The translations under genes were made by a program, and so were the position numbers. A model generated the notes under the pieces. It was given only the letters and a program-made list of their open reading frames with translations. It was not told the origin of the DNA and made no database searches. Of a stretch of 64,000 nucleotides of DNA, positions 11,859 to 24,500 are shown one piece after another (the stretch's first letter is position 1; every line of letters starts with the position of its first letter). Origin of the DNA: Stomorhina lunata (lineage: Eukaryota; Arthropoda; Insecta; Diptera; Rhiniidae); NCBI GenBank assembly GCA_933228675.1, contig OW121740.1:6265442-6329441 (forward strand), given 5' to 3'.

Positions 11859-12810
11859 GGGTTATCCATTTCGTGGTTTCAAAAGTATAGGACTGGAATT
11901 CGACATCTGTCAAACTAAGTTGTTAAACCAATATTTTCTTTCAGTGGAAAGTCTGACATTGATGAAAATGTATCGCTTAAGTATCACACAACTCATATCG
12001 TGATTTAAGAGGAGATTATGGTCTATATAATCGTCCAAATACGCAAGCAATTGGCAAAATTGTGAAGAAATTTGAAGAGTCCGGAGCGGTTGAAGAGTCC
12101 GGAGCGGTTGAAGAGTCCGACACCGTCTTGTTGTGGTTTCAACAAGACTGTGTCACATGCCACACAACTCGAGCAAATATGTCTTTATTGCAAGAGAAAT
12201 TTTCTGGCCGCGTAATTTCTCGTCGTGACGATATCAAATACCGAAATTCCGTGTTTTTTTGCAGATAAACCTTTAACTCTTGAGCACTTAAAAACCAACA
12301 ATCGCCAAGCTATGGCTGAAATAACGCCCAATATTTGTCAAAAAGTGGTCGAAAATTACCTCAAAAGAATCAATGCTTGCAACATTTCGCGTGATGGTCA
12401 TTTAAATGATGTAGTGTTTCACACATTATGGGAACGTTCAAACTTTATAATAAAAAAGAAATATCATAAAAAAATATTATTAGCCTGATCCACGATTTCG
12501 AAAGAGTGCTATCTTTCTTATCCTATACGAAAGAAATTTGTTTTTCGTTTCACTAACTTTATTTTATGCGAAAGATAAGTCGAAAGAAAACGTTAGTATT
12601 TTCATACAAATTTCTGTTCCACTATTTCGAAAAAGTTACAGCAAAACGAGTCACTTGATATTTTGCTTTCGAATGGAAACGAACGAAAGGCTTCGAAATA
12701 TTGGAACCAAAATTAATTCAAATTCGAGTTACTCACTTTCTTTCGTCTAGATTTTCTTTCGAAATCGTGGAACAGGCTATTTATATGTGTTTTTTTTATT
12801 TGGATAACCC
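11859..12810 (+). mobile_element. IS630/Tc1-mariner-type transposon, internally deleted, interrupted by a MITE
   Basis: The left end GGGTTATCCATTTCGTGG and the right end GGATAACCC are inverted. The remaining transposase fragments are an N-terminal piece near 11,950-12,120 (HTH side, with an 18-bp segment repeated three times, GAGTCCGGAGCGGTTGAA), then a piece with WFQQDCVTCHTTRAN containing the second catalytic D, then after a frame change ADKPLTLEHLKTNNRQ through VVENYLKRINACN. Most of the catalytic core is deleted. A MITE sits at 12,482-12,778. The copy at 50,298-50,913 is the same family in the opposite orientation. No clear TA target duplication is left. Confidence 0.8.
12482..12778 (+). 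mobile_element. MITE with AGCCTGTTCCACGATTTCG ends, 3-bp ATT target duplication
   Basis: The termini are AGCCTGATCCACGATTTCGA and the reverse complement of AGCCTGTTCCACGATTTCGA. ATT flanks both sides exactly. It has inserted into the degraded transposon at 11,859-12,810, so it is younger than that element. It shares its whole length, inverted, with 12,911-13,238. The unit is full of TTTCG and CGAAA motifs. Non-coding. Confidence 0.85.
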
Positions 12811-12910
12811 GATATTTGAAAACCTTCAATTGTGAACCAATTCTCAAAAAATTTAGTTTTAGTTTCCTTATCACAGCAACAAAACTCATAATTTAATTAA
12901 ATTTATTTAT

Positions 12911-13238
12911 AGCCTGTTTCACGATTTCGAAAGAAAATCTACTCGAAAGAAAGTGAGTAACTCGAATTCGAAATAATTTTGATTTCACTATTTCGAAGCC
13001 TTTCGTTCATTTCTATTCAAAAGCAAAATATCAAGTGACTCTTTTAGACATTTGATTTCGTATTGCTGGTAGCTTGTTCGAAATAGTGAAACAGAAATTT
13101 GTATGAAAATACTTACGTTTTCTTTCGACTTGTTTTTCGACTTATCTTTCGCATTAAATAAAGTTAGTGAAACGAAAAACAAATTTCTTTCGTATATGAT
13201 AAGAAAGAAAGCATTCTTTCGAGATCGTGGAACAGGCC
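12911..13238 (-). mobile_element. Second copy of the same MITE, inverted
   Basis: Reverse-complement copy of 12,482-12,778, with termini AGCCTGTTTCACGATTTCGA and, reversed, GGCCTGTTCCACGATCTCGA. It is about 30 bp longer than the first copy, including a duplicated segment near 13,120-13,145. Flanks agree for only two bases (AT). The two copies, 132 bp apart, could form a large hairpin. Confidence 0.8.
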
Positions 13239-14816
13239 ATTAATTTCCGTTAGAGAGTCTGATATGAGAGCTAGGGTGGATGTTAATAGGAGAACCTATT
13301 GTCACGAAACTTCGCCTATTAGCTAATGTTTAGAAAAGTACGGAACTTTTCTGTTTAAACAAAAATCTTCAATTATAAGATTTATATAAGTTTTCCGATT
13401 TTCGGTATTTAAGCAAATTTTTAGGAATTGATGTGTGGGAGCTATTTTAATGATCTTTAAAACTTCAACCTGAACTTTGATAACCAGCATATATGGACAT
13501 CCAGTCAGACAGAGGTACAGACATCTTTAAATCGACTTAGAAAGTAATACTGATCGGTATAATAAAATATGGTTGTTTGACTAAAATTTATATGGTTTAT
13601 AAATATTAAAGCAAAAACAATTTTATAGAAGGGTATATAAACATAAGACTGTATTGATAAAAATAGAATTTAAATACCACAATTAAAAATAAATAATTAT
13701 GAATATTTTACTTATTTTAAAAAATATTAACAGAACCTAAAAATCATGTTAAAACAGCAACAAAAAAATCCCATCCAATATATCAGCTCTTGTGCAGCAG
13801 ATTATACAAAAATACAACAGTTTCTCTGTGCTTGAGGGCGTTTTTGTTCTTTGAGTCTGCAACAAGAGAGATAGGGTAGGTCAAGGGTTAATCAAATAAA
13901 AAAATCTTAACAATTGAAAAAATTACATTCATACATGTACTCACTCCCCCCACCATACAAACATAAATCCATACATACATGTATGTATATCTCTTTGATT
14001 TGAATGCACACATTTTCACTTGATATTTTTTATTAATGTCTTTGTTGTTATTTGTTAAGATTTTTAATGAATTTTCTCTTATTGTTTAAAAACAGAGACT
14101 TAACTTATAGTTAGAATATCGTTATTGAAACAATAAGAGACCAATAAGAAAATACATATATTACAACATAATTAAGAAATGTTTCAATATGGAAAATGTG
14201 CAACTACATACAAATGCAATAAAATGATATAATTGCGGAAAATCAAGTTTAATTAAAATAACCAAATACAAGAGATTTTCAATACGATGCAACATCACAA
14301 ATATTTTATACAAACTAAAGCAACAAGAGAAATTGCTTTTATGGTATTTTAGAGCAGTGATGAAATTTGTGGTACATTTGTATGTACCAAAAGTTCACAA
14401 CTAAAAAGTATTTGTTTTTTATTTTCGACTCGATCCTCATTTCTTGTACTGAGAGTTTTGTTAGTTAAGAAATGGGGGAAACATGCAACGGAATACGTTC
14501 CATATTTTTAACCGTTTTGGAAAAGCATACAAAATTTAAGACATGATCAAAATAGAAAGGCGTGCACTTTGGGCATCAAACACCAAACAGTTTGAAATCA
14601 TTTAGAAAGATTTTAGTCATAATCGAATTGTAGTGTTACATTTTAAACTAAAGCTAAACACGGGTTAACTGCCAATAAGGTAATGCAGAGTGTATGTTAA
14701 AATTGGAAGAAAAAAAAATTTTTTTGGACAACTGTTTACAAAACATTTGATGTATCGCAAAAACTGACAGCGACTACAATTTTAACGTCTGAAAAAATTT
14801 AGTATGTAACAATCAA
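13239..14816. other. Intergenic DNA, no gene seen
   Basis: 13,440-13,570 carries a diverged fragment of the 9186-9843 dispersed element (ATCTTTAAATCGACTTAGAA). The rest is AT-rich with ATACATACATGTATGTAT microsatellite-like DNA near 13,970. No exon recognised. Confidence 0.45.
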
Positions 14817-14933
14817 GAATATCATCTCCAATGGGAATCGTGTACCCAAAATTTTGTTTACACTGTAAAACATATAAGAAAAAAGTTTTGGGAACAGGAT
14901 TCCTTTGAGAGATGATATTCGCGATAGGGGTGA
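14817..14933. mobile_element. Hairpin MITE, copy 1 (ATGGGAATCGTG family)
   Basis: Near-palindromic unit: AATGGGAATCGTGTACCCAA on the left pairs with TTGGGAACAGGATTCC on the right, ending in GATATTCGCGATAGGGGTGA. The outer left tip is lost. Two further copies lie at 34,055-34,184 and 34,326-34,440. Confidence 0.75.
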
Positions 14934-15289
14934 ATAATCTGTTGTTGTAGTGACTGAGATATTGGTGTTAATATCACAGAAGTGGCAATCCTAATCCTAA
15001 GATTTTCGAGTGGTTCCGATACGAAGAACAGACTGCCGTGGGAACGAACAATAATCTGTAGTTATGGCTTCTTCTATAAAAATGGATCTTGACGTAAAAA
15101 TAATATAACTAGAGAGCCATCTATATACAATTAATAAATAGTTGTTGACCGAGCATTGCTCGGAGCTTTATGGTAATTTTAAAGTTTTCATACATTTTAT
15201 TTTATAAAGTAGAAGAAAATTTAGAGGAAAGTCATTATGAAAATATCCTATTAATTTTGAATCGTTTTATTAATTTTGTCCGATCAGCA

Positions 15290-15860
15290 CATGAACAAAT
15301 GCATAGTTAACAGTTCAATAAATTTAAAATAATTTTGGAAATTGGTCATACCAATTTAGAAACATCCGTCGATTCAAGCGCAACAACTTTGCTAAAGATC
15401 ATAGCATGATCAAATGCACTGTTTCAGTGGCGCCAGATCAAAGGAAGGTCAAATGCACAGTTTACGATTCAATTCATTTTGAGTAATTTTTAGTGGCACC
15501 ACCTGTTGGAAATTAGTCATACCAACAAAGAAACCTTCTTCGGCTCATCCGTTACAACTTTTCTACTGATCATAGCATGCTCAATTGTACAGTTTATGAT
15601 TAAATTCAGTTTGAGTTATTTTTAGTGGCGCGATTTGTCGGAAATTTTTGATAGCAACTAATAAACCTTCGTCGTCTCAACCGCAACAACTTTGCTAATG
15701 ATCATAGCATGATCAAATGCACAGCTTATGATTTAATTCACTTTGAGCAATTTTCAGTAGCGCCACCTGTCGGAATTTTTTCATACCAATTAAGAAACCT
15801 TCTCTTTGCTAAAGAGCATAACATGATCAAATGCATAGTTTACCATTCTATAAAGGATAT
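15290..15860. repeat. About 140-150-bp tandem repeat, four degenerate units
   Basis: Repeating landmarks are GATCATAGCATGATCAAATG, CAGTTTATGATTCAATTCA, TTTTTAGTGGCGCCACCTGT and CAACAACTTTGCTAA, found near 15,400, 15,470-15,580, 15,600-15,720 and 15,720-15,840. The units are interrupted and diverged. No coding content is credible. Confidence 0.7.
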
Positions 15861-15904
15861 ACAGACAGACAAACATACATTTTTTAATACAAATTTTGTT
15901 TGTT

Positions 15905-16082
15905 CCCGCCATAGAGTACCGCATAGAGTGCGATCATATGTCCTACTGAGCACAAAAATAATAGCAAAAAAAATGTATGATGACATTTCTTATGTGAAGA
16001 TGACGTCTTTTAAATGTACCTTTGACGTCTCTTAAATGTACCTTTGACGTCTCTTAAATGTACTTGACAGTTTCGTCCACAG
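15905..16082 (+). repeat. Dispersed repeat, inverted copy at 35,765-35,915
   Basis: Landmarks in order are TAGAGTACCGCATAGAGTGC, GATCATATG, ATGTATGATGACATTTCTTA, GATGACGTCTTTTAAATGTA, GACGTCTCTTAAATGTAC (repeated twice at 22-bp spacing), TTGACAGTTTCGTCCACAGT. The same landmarks appear in reverse at 35,765-35,915. The family is unnamed. Confidence 0.7.
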
Positions 16083-16099
16083 TCTAGTTGTGGTTTATG

Positions 16100-16189
16100 G
16101 TTCCCGTACTGTAACGAAACTACCAAAAGTTGTCAGAAACTACTCAAAAAAAAAAACAACAATTTGTGTTGAAAATTTTGTACGGGAAC
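16100..16189 (+). mobile_element. Small MITE with GTTCCCGTAC ends, copy 1
   Basis: Begins GTTCCCGTACTGTAACGAAA and ends GTACGGGAAC, so it has a perfect 10-bp terminal inverted repeat over about 90 bp. The inside (AAAAGTTGTCAGAAACTACTC) matches 33,633-33,727 in reverse. Confidence 0.75.
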
Positions 16190-17919
16190 GATTTTGATTA
16201 TGTTTGTAAAAGTACATAAACAGACATATTATATCCCTAGTTTAAGTGGCTTTACCCTCTGCGACTGAAGTATGTAATACATTTTAGAAAATTCTATAGA
16301 TGTGGTAGACTTTCAGGCACTATTCCATGGCTTATATTTAAATCTTTTCGTTTATTGTTTGATTAAAAATGATTATTGAAATAGCTGTTTTTGTTATTCA
16401 AAGCTAAAATTCGTGTTATATGTTGATTAATCTGAATGGTTTTTATCAGAAAATGTCAGTCGCCGAGGGTTAAGTCTATCTTAAGTCCATACCATAGTGT
16501 AATAATAAAGTGACTGCAAATTCGACGTTTGTTTTAGTTTTAGTTAGAATTTTAAGATTTTTTGTTAAAAATATTTGGCAATAAAACATCTCAGTCGTCA
16601 TAAAGATATTTTGGAGCATGTTCTTGATATAATATTTTTAACACAATCAGTTCATTAATAACAGAGATACAACGAAATTTTACGAATATCCACTAGATCC
16701 CAAGTTAATATTATTCTTTCATTCAGAATTTTATCTTATTTCCTGATATTCACCTCCTTCACTTTTTAGTACCTTTTGCTTACTTTAAGTACTTTTGGCG
16801 ATTTTGGTTGTCTATTTCAAAAGTCCATCACAATGATAATGGACGGTTAGTTAACTAAGAAAATTAACGTAATCCTCCAATGGTTTATAGAAAAACTTAA
16901 CAACAACAACTTGTAAAAGAAAATCATTGTAAAGAAAAACTAATAGTACACACAAGTTTATTAAACTTCACCACTTTGCATAGTTTTTCCAAACGATAAA
17001 TAAGTAAAAAAAAACCTAAGAAACACAAAAGACAAGAGAAGTAATTTCTAATTTATTTGTTGTACGATTTTACCTTTTTTCATTAGTTTATTTAGCTCTT
17101 AATGTTGTTGCTGTTATATTTATTCACTTGCCGCTTTATTGTAAAACAAAATATAAAACACTTTTAAACACTAATAGACCAAATAACAAAATAAACTTTT
17201 TTTGTAAAGTTTTACTTAAAATGTTATTTCTACACTTTTATTTTTTTTATGTTTTCAACTTTTCATTCATTCGCCTATACACTTTTATTTATTTCATTTC
17301 TTTTATTTGTTAGTTTTTTTTTGTATTTTCCTGTATTTGCTTTTGTTGTCTTTCTTTTATTTTTTCTTATGAGAAAATTTTTTCAAACCCATTTAAAAAG
17401 GGTTTATTTTGTTAATTTAAACTGAATTTAATAGATTTTCTTGACAATTTCAGTTTAAATTTTAGTTTAATATTGTATTTATCACATTTTCGTTGTTTTT
17501 TATTGGGTTTTAATAAATTTAAATGAATTTTACAAATTTTATGTGAAAGGACAATTAACTTTTGATGTTTATTTGATGGTGTACGAAAATTCAATGAATG
17601 TATTTCTCTTGATATGGCAATGCCATTAAAACAAAAAGAATGAAGAGAAAAAGAGAAAATTAAAAAATATGACAGAGTTGTATTTTAAAGGCATAAGTGT
17701 GTTTGGGTAAAAGTGCTAAGTTTTGGAATGAAATGAGAATTGAATATATTAAATAGTTTTGATTATAATCTAATTAGATATTTATTTATGAATGGATTTA
17801 CAGATTGTTAAAATATAATCAAATTAGAAATATATTATTTTGTATACACTTTACCAATACAGGTGTAAGTGTATATTGGGATTGAGCTGATGTTTGTAAA
17901 TTGTAGAAATATTAGTCGT
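16190..17919. other. Intergenic DNA, no gene seen
   Basis: AT-rich sequence; small open frames near 17,128 and 17,412 have no recognisable domain or splice context. Confidence 0.4.
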
Positions 17920-17929
17920 TCACCAATCT

Positions 17930-18435
17930 TTAAGTATATCAGTCGGCTCAGAATCACTTTCTGAATCGATTAAATGGAAGCTCGTTCTTAACTTACAGGT
18001 CACAACTTTAAAGGCAATATAATGATATTTGGCATAATTTTTGGACCAAATCGAATCATGATTTCAGGTACCTTTCATAGAACTGCCTTCCCAGAATAAA
18101 GTTGTGGAATCGGCCCATATTTGACCATACCTCCCAATCAAGACACACTTATACTCAGAAAATCACAAAAACGCTTTTAAATCAAAAAATAATTGATTTT
18201 TCTTTTGATAAATCTTGCACAGATAAGTATTTTGAAGATATAAACCGATAACTTTAATTTGGTAACAATCGATCCACTTTTCATATTTGCGGGAAATGTC
18301 ATAAATGTACATAAATCCCAAAATTTTGAAAACATGAGCACACATGTATATCTAAGACAAAAAAAAGTTGTTTGTTCATATACGACCATTATAATAGTGA
18401 GCAGTGAAGGATATCATATAGTCGGGCATTTTAGA
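17930..18435 (-). mobile_element. Diverged minus-strand copy of the 9186-9843 dispersed element
   Basis: Landmarks such as CAGAATCACTTTCTGAATCG, GGACCAAATCGAATCATGAT and GAAGGATATCATATAGTCGG correspond to those of 9186-9843 in inverse or diverged form. Short open frames on both strands across this region reflect the repeat, not genes. Confidence 0.5.
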
Positions 18436-18479
18436 AATATTTATGTCTATTTAAATATGAAATTTTATTTTTTAGAAAA

Positions 18480-18760
18480 TTTTTCATTATTAAAATTTTT
18501 CCACAAATGATTTTTGAAAATTGACTATAGGAAATTTTTTTAAAACTTATTTTTTGTTTTGGGTAAATTTTTCAAAAATTTACTATTTATAGGAAATTTT
18601 TCGAAAATTACTATTAAAAAAAAAATTATTTCCGTACTACTTTAAGAAACTAATTTTTTCATATAAAATTTTGTTCATTAAAAATTTAAAAAAATACAGA
18701 TATTTTTTTTAAAGAAAAATTGATTTAATTTTTTATTGAAAAAATTTAAATTTTATAATA
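18480..18760. repeat. Degenerate reversed stretch of the 29-bp satellite type
   Basis: Phrases such as TTACTATTTATAGGAAATTT and CGAAAATT are the reverse complement of the 2698-4285 unit with many changes. The regular period is lost, suggesting an old relic. Confidence 0.5.
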
Positions 18761-19342
18761 TAATCAAAGAAGTGGTTCATCGGCAAAAAACTTAGACATG
18801 GTTTTCGGATGCACTTTTGTTGGACATTTTTTAGCGGAGGAAGTTTTGCAAAGACCGAAATGATAGATTCGGGCTAAATGGAGGATGGATCAAAACTTTC
18901 AAGTAATCTATGTCAGTTTTTGCCCGCTCATATATAATATAATAGAGCTAGGTAATATGGCTGTGGGGAGAAAAATAGAGGGAGTAGTATGCTAATGTCG
19001 TACCAAGTACGAAAGTACACAAATCGGCAAATCTTTCACGTTTAAATTTCCACCACGAAAATGTTCAACGTTGACGTTGACCTTTAGAAATTATGTAATT
19101 ACTTTTTATAAAAAATGTATTCTTTTTAAACAATTATATTTTTTATTCAACTCATTAGGTTCACAAATTAAGAGTGTAAAATGTAAATAGATATGTTTAT
19201 TTTTAAGCTTAATTTAATGTTGTTGCTGTATAAATGCACTTAATTATTTATGAAAATGTAAATTCTCGTTAGAAACTAACTTTTTAAAAGGGGCAAATTC
19301 GATTTAGCTCTTTTTTTCTAATTAATGTAGGATTCAAATGTT

Positions 19343-20759
19343 TTAGACACTCATTTCTTTAAGAACACAACCAGCAGTAACCAAACGCTGAATTTCGGAG
19401 GTACCTTCATAAATCTCTGTTATACGCGCATCTCGGTAGTAACGTTCGGCAGGCATATCACTGACATAGCCCATACCGCCCAAAACCTGAATACACTGGT
19501 GACTGCACCATGTGGCTGCTTCAGAGGCAGCCAATTTGGCCATTGCGGCTTCTTTGGTATAGGGTTTATCGTTGTCCTTCAACCAAGCTGAACGCCAAGT
19601 CAAAAGGCGAGCTGATTCTACTCTTACAGCCATATCGGCAATTTTCTCTTGTATAGCTTGTAATTTAGAGATAGGCTTACCAAAAGCTATACGTTTCTGA
19701 GCATAGTCCACAGCTAATTCCAATGAAGCTTGAGCAATACCCAAGGCTTGTGAGGCAATACCAATACGACCGGCATCTAAGGATTTCATGGCGATTTTAA
19801 AGCCATAACCAGGTTGACCTAAAATGTTCTCCTTGGGCACAATGCAATCCTCAAATATTAATTGACAAGTCGAAGAACCACGAATGCCCAATTTGTCCTC
19901 TTTTTTGCCCAAAGAAAATCCCTTTGTGTCCTTAGGTACAATAAAAGCAGAGATGCCTTTGTGTTTCATAGACTTGTCGGTGGTGGCAAAAACCACAGCA
20001 GCCTTGGCTTCATAACCATTGGTTATCCAGGCCTTAGTGCCATTTAGTAGATAATGATCACCCTTATCAACAGCTGTAGTGGAGGCGGCGCCAGCATCTG
20101 AACCATTACCGGGCTCGGATAAAGCAAAACAACCTATTGGATCACCACTAGTGTATGGAGTAATAAACTTTTGCTTTTGAGCTTCATTGCCGAAAGTCAA
20201 AATCGGTCCCAGATATAAAGAATTGTTAACTGACATTATCACACCAGCTGAAGCACAGCCTCTAGATACTTCTTCCATAGCAATAGAATAAGCTAAATAA
20301 TCTAAACCGGTGCCACCTAAAGTAAATTTTTAATTGAAAAGTTTTATATAAAATCCTGGAATTAATAAAGTTAAATATTTTACCGAATTCTTCTGGTACC
20401 GCCACAGCCATAAGACCCAATTCACCCATTTTTTTAATTTGTTCCTTTGGATACAAATGTTCACGATCACATTTGCCGGCATTAGGCACTAACTCGGAAT
20501 TGGCAAAGTCTCGGCATGTTTTTTGTAGCATTTGATGGGTTTCGGGTAAGGCCGACAAGCAGGAAATAGTTCGTTGAACTTGTTGCATTGCTGGGATCTT
20601 GCGACCTTGTTGTTGTTGATAGTAGACAAAAACAAAAAAAACAATGTCCAAAGTTTAATTTTGTTATAAGGATGAATATTTGTTTAAAACAAATTTATTG
20701 CTTTAACTAATAATGATATATTTACCCAATTTTACAGAATTCCTCAAAGCGTTGATCAT
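19343..20759 (-). CDS. Arc42: Short-chain acyl-CoA dehydrogenase, mitochondrial (Arc42/ACADS type)
   Basis: Oxidises short acyl-CoA esters (butyryl-CoA type) to trans-2-enoyl-CoA with FAD in mitochondrial beta-oxidation, passing electrons to ETF (family knowledge). Proposed exons on the minus strand are 20,759-20,736, 20,597-20,384 and 20,316-19,343, about 403 aa, the usual length. The 67-bp second intron is clear (donor GGTAAAA, acceptor TTTAG). The first exon (MINALRNS, start of a targeting peptide) and the acceptor AAG before ATCCCAGC are my choice; the alternative start at 20,651 in a longer frame is less like the family. FAD/substrate motifs are [11 protein letters not shown] and WITNG; the catalytic glutamate lies in YEGTSEIQR near the C-terminus. 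No break seen. Polyadenylation signal candidate TTTATT (plus strand) near 19,141. Confidence 0.95.
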
Positions 20760-23700
20760 TTTGTAAAGGTGCTGCTAAGCAGAGTGAAAATTTGCAAATA
20801 AAAATGTATTAACAAATAAAATAAAATATAATTAAAATATTTCACCGGCCCTCCACAAATGATTAGATAAACAAAGAAAAGGGGGAATAATATGACAGTT
20901 ATCTGCAGTGCTGTTGCCAGATGATAAATAAACTGAAACTAGTGTGGCAACTCCTCGCTGTAACAGGGCTAGCAGATTATTATTTATAGATACCGTTATA
21001 TATTTTCTTGCAGTTTGAATTAAAATGATAATCAAGAACTATCAAGCAAAGATTGTCTTAGACTTTATTTTAAAGAATGGACCGGCAAGTTTACTCACCA
21101 GACTAAAACATAGTGAAAAGCGTCTGCTTGTATCTTTCTCGGAAAGTTTATAAATGAGGTATACAATAAGTACTTTTATCATTGATCAAGGCATTCGAAA
21201 TAACTAATGACGTGGTTCTTAAACAATCTAGATTATCTAAAAACACTTTACATTGAATTCCAATTCGAATTTTAAAAGTTATTACTAGACGTTAGAAAAT
21301 GTAATAGTAAATTGTTTTAACAATAAAATCTAATTAAGTTAATTTTCATGTTTTCCGAAACTTTCATTGCCTTTAAAATGTTTAAATAACATTAATTGGA
21401 CTTAATGTTATTTACCCAATTTGTTGTTTTAGATGTAGTAGTCCATTTGTTTCTATCGAAGATGAATTTTCTTTCGATCTACCGATCAATAGTGCAGTTT
21501 CGCAAGATTCCGTTATAGGTCCTCTACTATTCATGATCTACGTGAAAGACTTTTTTAATGTTCTTAATAGTCTCTATTGCCAACCTTATGTTCGATAAGC
21601 TGATAAAAGCTTTTTATAAGTCTTGTAAACAGATATAAATTTTTATATAATAAAATGTCTTGCAGTTTTTGTTGATGGAGTCACTTAATCTTAACATCAT
21701 TAAAAATACTATATTCTCCTGATTTGTATATTCCGTAATGCTATCCAGATGGATGTATTCAGATAGATTCAGTCCAAAATTTACATTTAGGATGAATCTT
21801 TGTTCAAACTGACTATTAATTGTTATTTTTGTGAGGGCCAGCAAAAGTAAAAAAACTAAAAAAATGTAATCTGTTACAGCGAAAGGGTAATATTTTCCAA
21901 ATAACAGACATTTTTAGGGTTAAGGAAACTTTAGGGTTAAGGAAAAGTAATTATAATATGGCATTACTAATATTATAAGATGTTTATTACACAGTACGGC
22001 AACTCTATACAAATCAAGTGTCAAAATTATTTCATATTTTCCTCGAACTACGTCGTCTTTTTCGTTCGTCTACAAAACATTTGTTGCCAAAAAATAAAAT
22101 TCAATAAACATAAATATATAATTAAAACTAAATTATAATTTTGTCTTAAATATAAACTTCTTTTAAAAAGTAATCAAAAGAAAGTAAATATATTTAAGAA
22201 GGAATAAAGCAAAACATGAAAAATTCCAATTAGAAAGTGTTCACCAAACCCACAAAATCAGAAGGAAAAAGAAAGAAAAAAATGGGTGTGAGTGAAAAGG
22301 CAATAGAGTAATGAGAATTAAAACAAAATAATGAAATCCAGTTAGTATTTTTCTTATCGAAATACAAGAGAATTGAAAGATAAAAGGAAAAAATACACCA
22401 AAAAAGTGAAATAACATTTTGTTTTTGGCAAAAAACGCAGGAACAAAATAAAATAAAGGCAAAAGAATTTTCAATTAATGGATAAAAATTGTGAAGATAC
22501 GTTTAAAGTGGAAGTGTTTAAAGAAACAACAACAATATTAACAAGTATTTTATTTGATTTAATTTAATACGAAACAGTATTTAATTTCGTTATTTCCTAC
22601 ATTTGATTTGCACAAAATACTTTAGGTAAGTTCGTGATAAATTGATGATGGGTAGATAAATTAGTTTTTTGCTTTGTCTTTTTGTTAATAAATGTTTAAT
22701 TTATTTTAACTACTATACCTAAGTGAGTGTGTGTGGGTTCATTTATCAAAACGAATCAACAATACCTAAGCAGAACACCCAACAACAACAACAAGAAACA
22801 TATTGACAACTATCAACTACTGGAATACATTATATTTTAACAAAGCAACTAGCTCCCCCACACAGTGAAACACCTTTTTTTTGTATATTTACCCAGCAGT
22901 ACTGATTTAAGGGACTGTCTCCAATATGCGAAGACACTGCTCTCCGCTGTCTCAGGGATATATCTTTTCTTAGACAAGTACATTTTTTAATAGTTACTCA
23001 TTTCAATTATATTGAAATGCAGGAATTTCAAATTTATACTACCGACCTTAAGTCTAGGTAAAGTGTGTACTTATATAAGACAGATATTAATCTTTTATAA
23101 AATTTGTATAACTCATAAAGATGTTTTAATTTTAAGATCACATTCCTGTACACAAATTTCTTTCAAGAAACTTTTGGCTTGGGAGATATAGAGATTTAAA
23201 CTCCAAAATAAAGATGTGCAGGTTATACAAAATGTAGGTATATCCATGAAATAATAATAACAAGGAAGTTTCATTCTCTCTCTTCAAAATTATTTTGAAG
23301 TATATTGGGTTTTTGAAGTTTGATATTTGAAAACAAATGAAAGAAAAATGTTGCCACATTAAGAAAAGGGGTACGAAATACATTGGGAATAATTATCAAA
23401 AATGTATAATTTTGAAGTTAAACATATAATGAAGACATTCAATATTAAAGAAATAAATTTGTATGATTGTATGATTGTTTATTGAACATTTGTAGTAAAT
23501 ATTTATAAGTTTTTTATACAAAAATTTTGTCATCATATAATATTAGAAAAGTGGGGTTGTCGGCAAAAATATGGTAGCACAAACTTTCACTATCCTAACA
23601 AACGTCAGAAAGTTATCATGGCGACAAAAAGAGAGAATGGAACAACCTTCAGTATTATTAAGTCATGGGTATATCTTGTTTATTAATCAAACATCCCACA

Positions 23701-24272
23701 ACATTAAGCAATTAACTGATTATGACCAAAAAATAATCTTTTTCTGATTTTTTCCACAAAAATTAATTACTACGTGGGCCAAGCTTTGAACGATTTTCTT
23801 TTATTTGGTCTTTCCATCTTACATTAAGGTGCCCGTTTTTATTACTCTAATTTTAGCTTTTTCATAGTAATTGGGTTACTAGCCCGACGTCCTAACCCAT
23901 ATTTTTATAGTTTTCATGGGAAAACTTGCGGCACTTGTTAGCTCACTACTTTAACGTGTGTAAAGGTAGCTAACCAGGTGGTACCACGAGGAGGGGAGTG
24001 TCCACAGTTGAGATTAAGGGGAAGATGAATATAAGTCTGGGCTTACCAAAGACCAATCAGAACCGTTGCTTGGTATCCAACATTCCCTACATCACCCATG
24101 TGGGCTATCAACCTTATTAGTTATCAGCCAAAATCTGTATATTTTTATCAGATATAAGCTGCTTATTTATAGAGAGCTTGAGAGCTTGACAGGTTTACTT
24201 TATCAGCCTAAAACATCGATCAGTTACCAAGATTGTGGAAAAAACAAGCATAAAGTATACTTTTTTTGAAAT
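20760..24272. other. Intergenic DNA; possible 5' leader exons of the RabGAP gene
   Basis: No coding exon recognised. 22,015-22,626 looks like a fly 5' untranslated exon: a TCGTCTTTTTCGTTCGTC start-like block, A-rich leader, and a consensus donor at 22,626 (TTTAG then GTAAGTTCG). 22,740-22,860 with AACAACAACAACAAG is similar in style. Linking these to the gene at 28,551 is inference; transcript reads would be needed. Confidence 0.3.
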
Positions 24273-24500
24273 AGTCCCTTAATGTGTTAATGTAAAAGGG
24301 AAGTTTGATAACTCGTTTGAAATATAAATAACAGATATGTAATGAATTATATAAATTCAAGCTGTGCCTTTTCGCAATACATATTCCCTTAATGGATTAA
24401 TGTAGAAGGAAAGTTTGATACTTATTTGAATGATAATATTACATTTTTCTACTATCGGTCTATAAATGGCAGATATATAATAAATTATATATATTCGAGC
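24273..24500. repeat. Two-unit direct repeat, about 110 bp
   Basis: TCCCTTAATGTGTTAATG ... GGGAAGTTTGATA at 24,275 recurs as TCCCTTAATGGATTAATG ... GGAAAGTTTGATA at 24,385, followed in both by an ATATAATGAATTATATA-like phrase. Non-coding. Confidence 0.6.

Noticed and set aside
15709..16035. 108-residue plus-strand frame
   Set aside because: It spans the end of one repeat and the start of another, so the frame is incidental.
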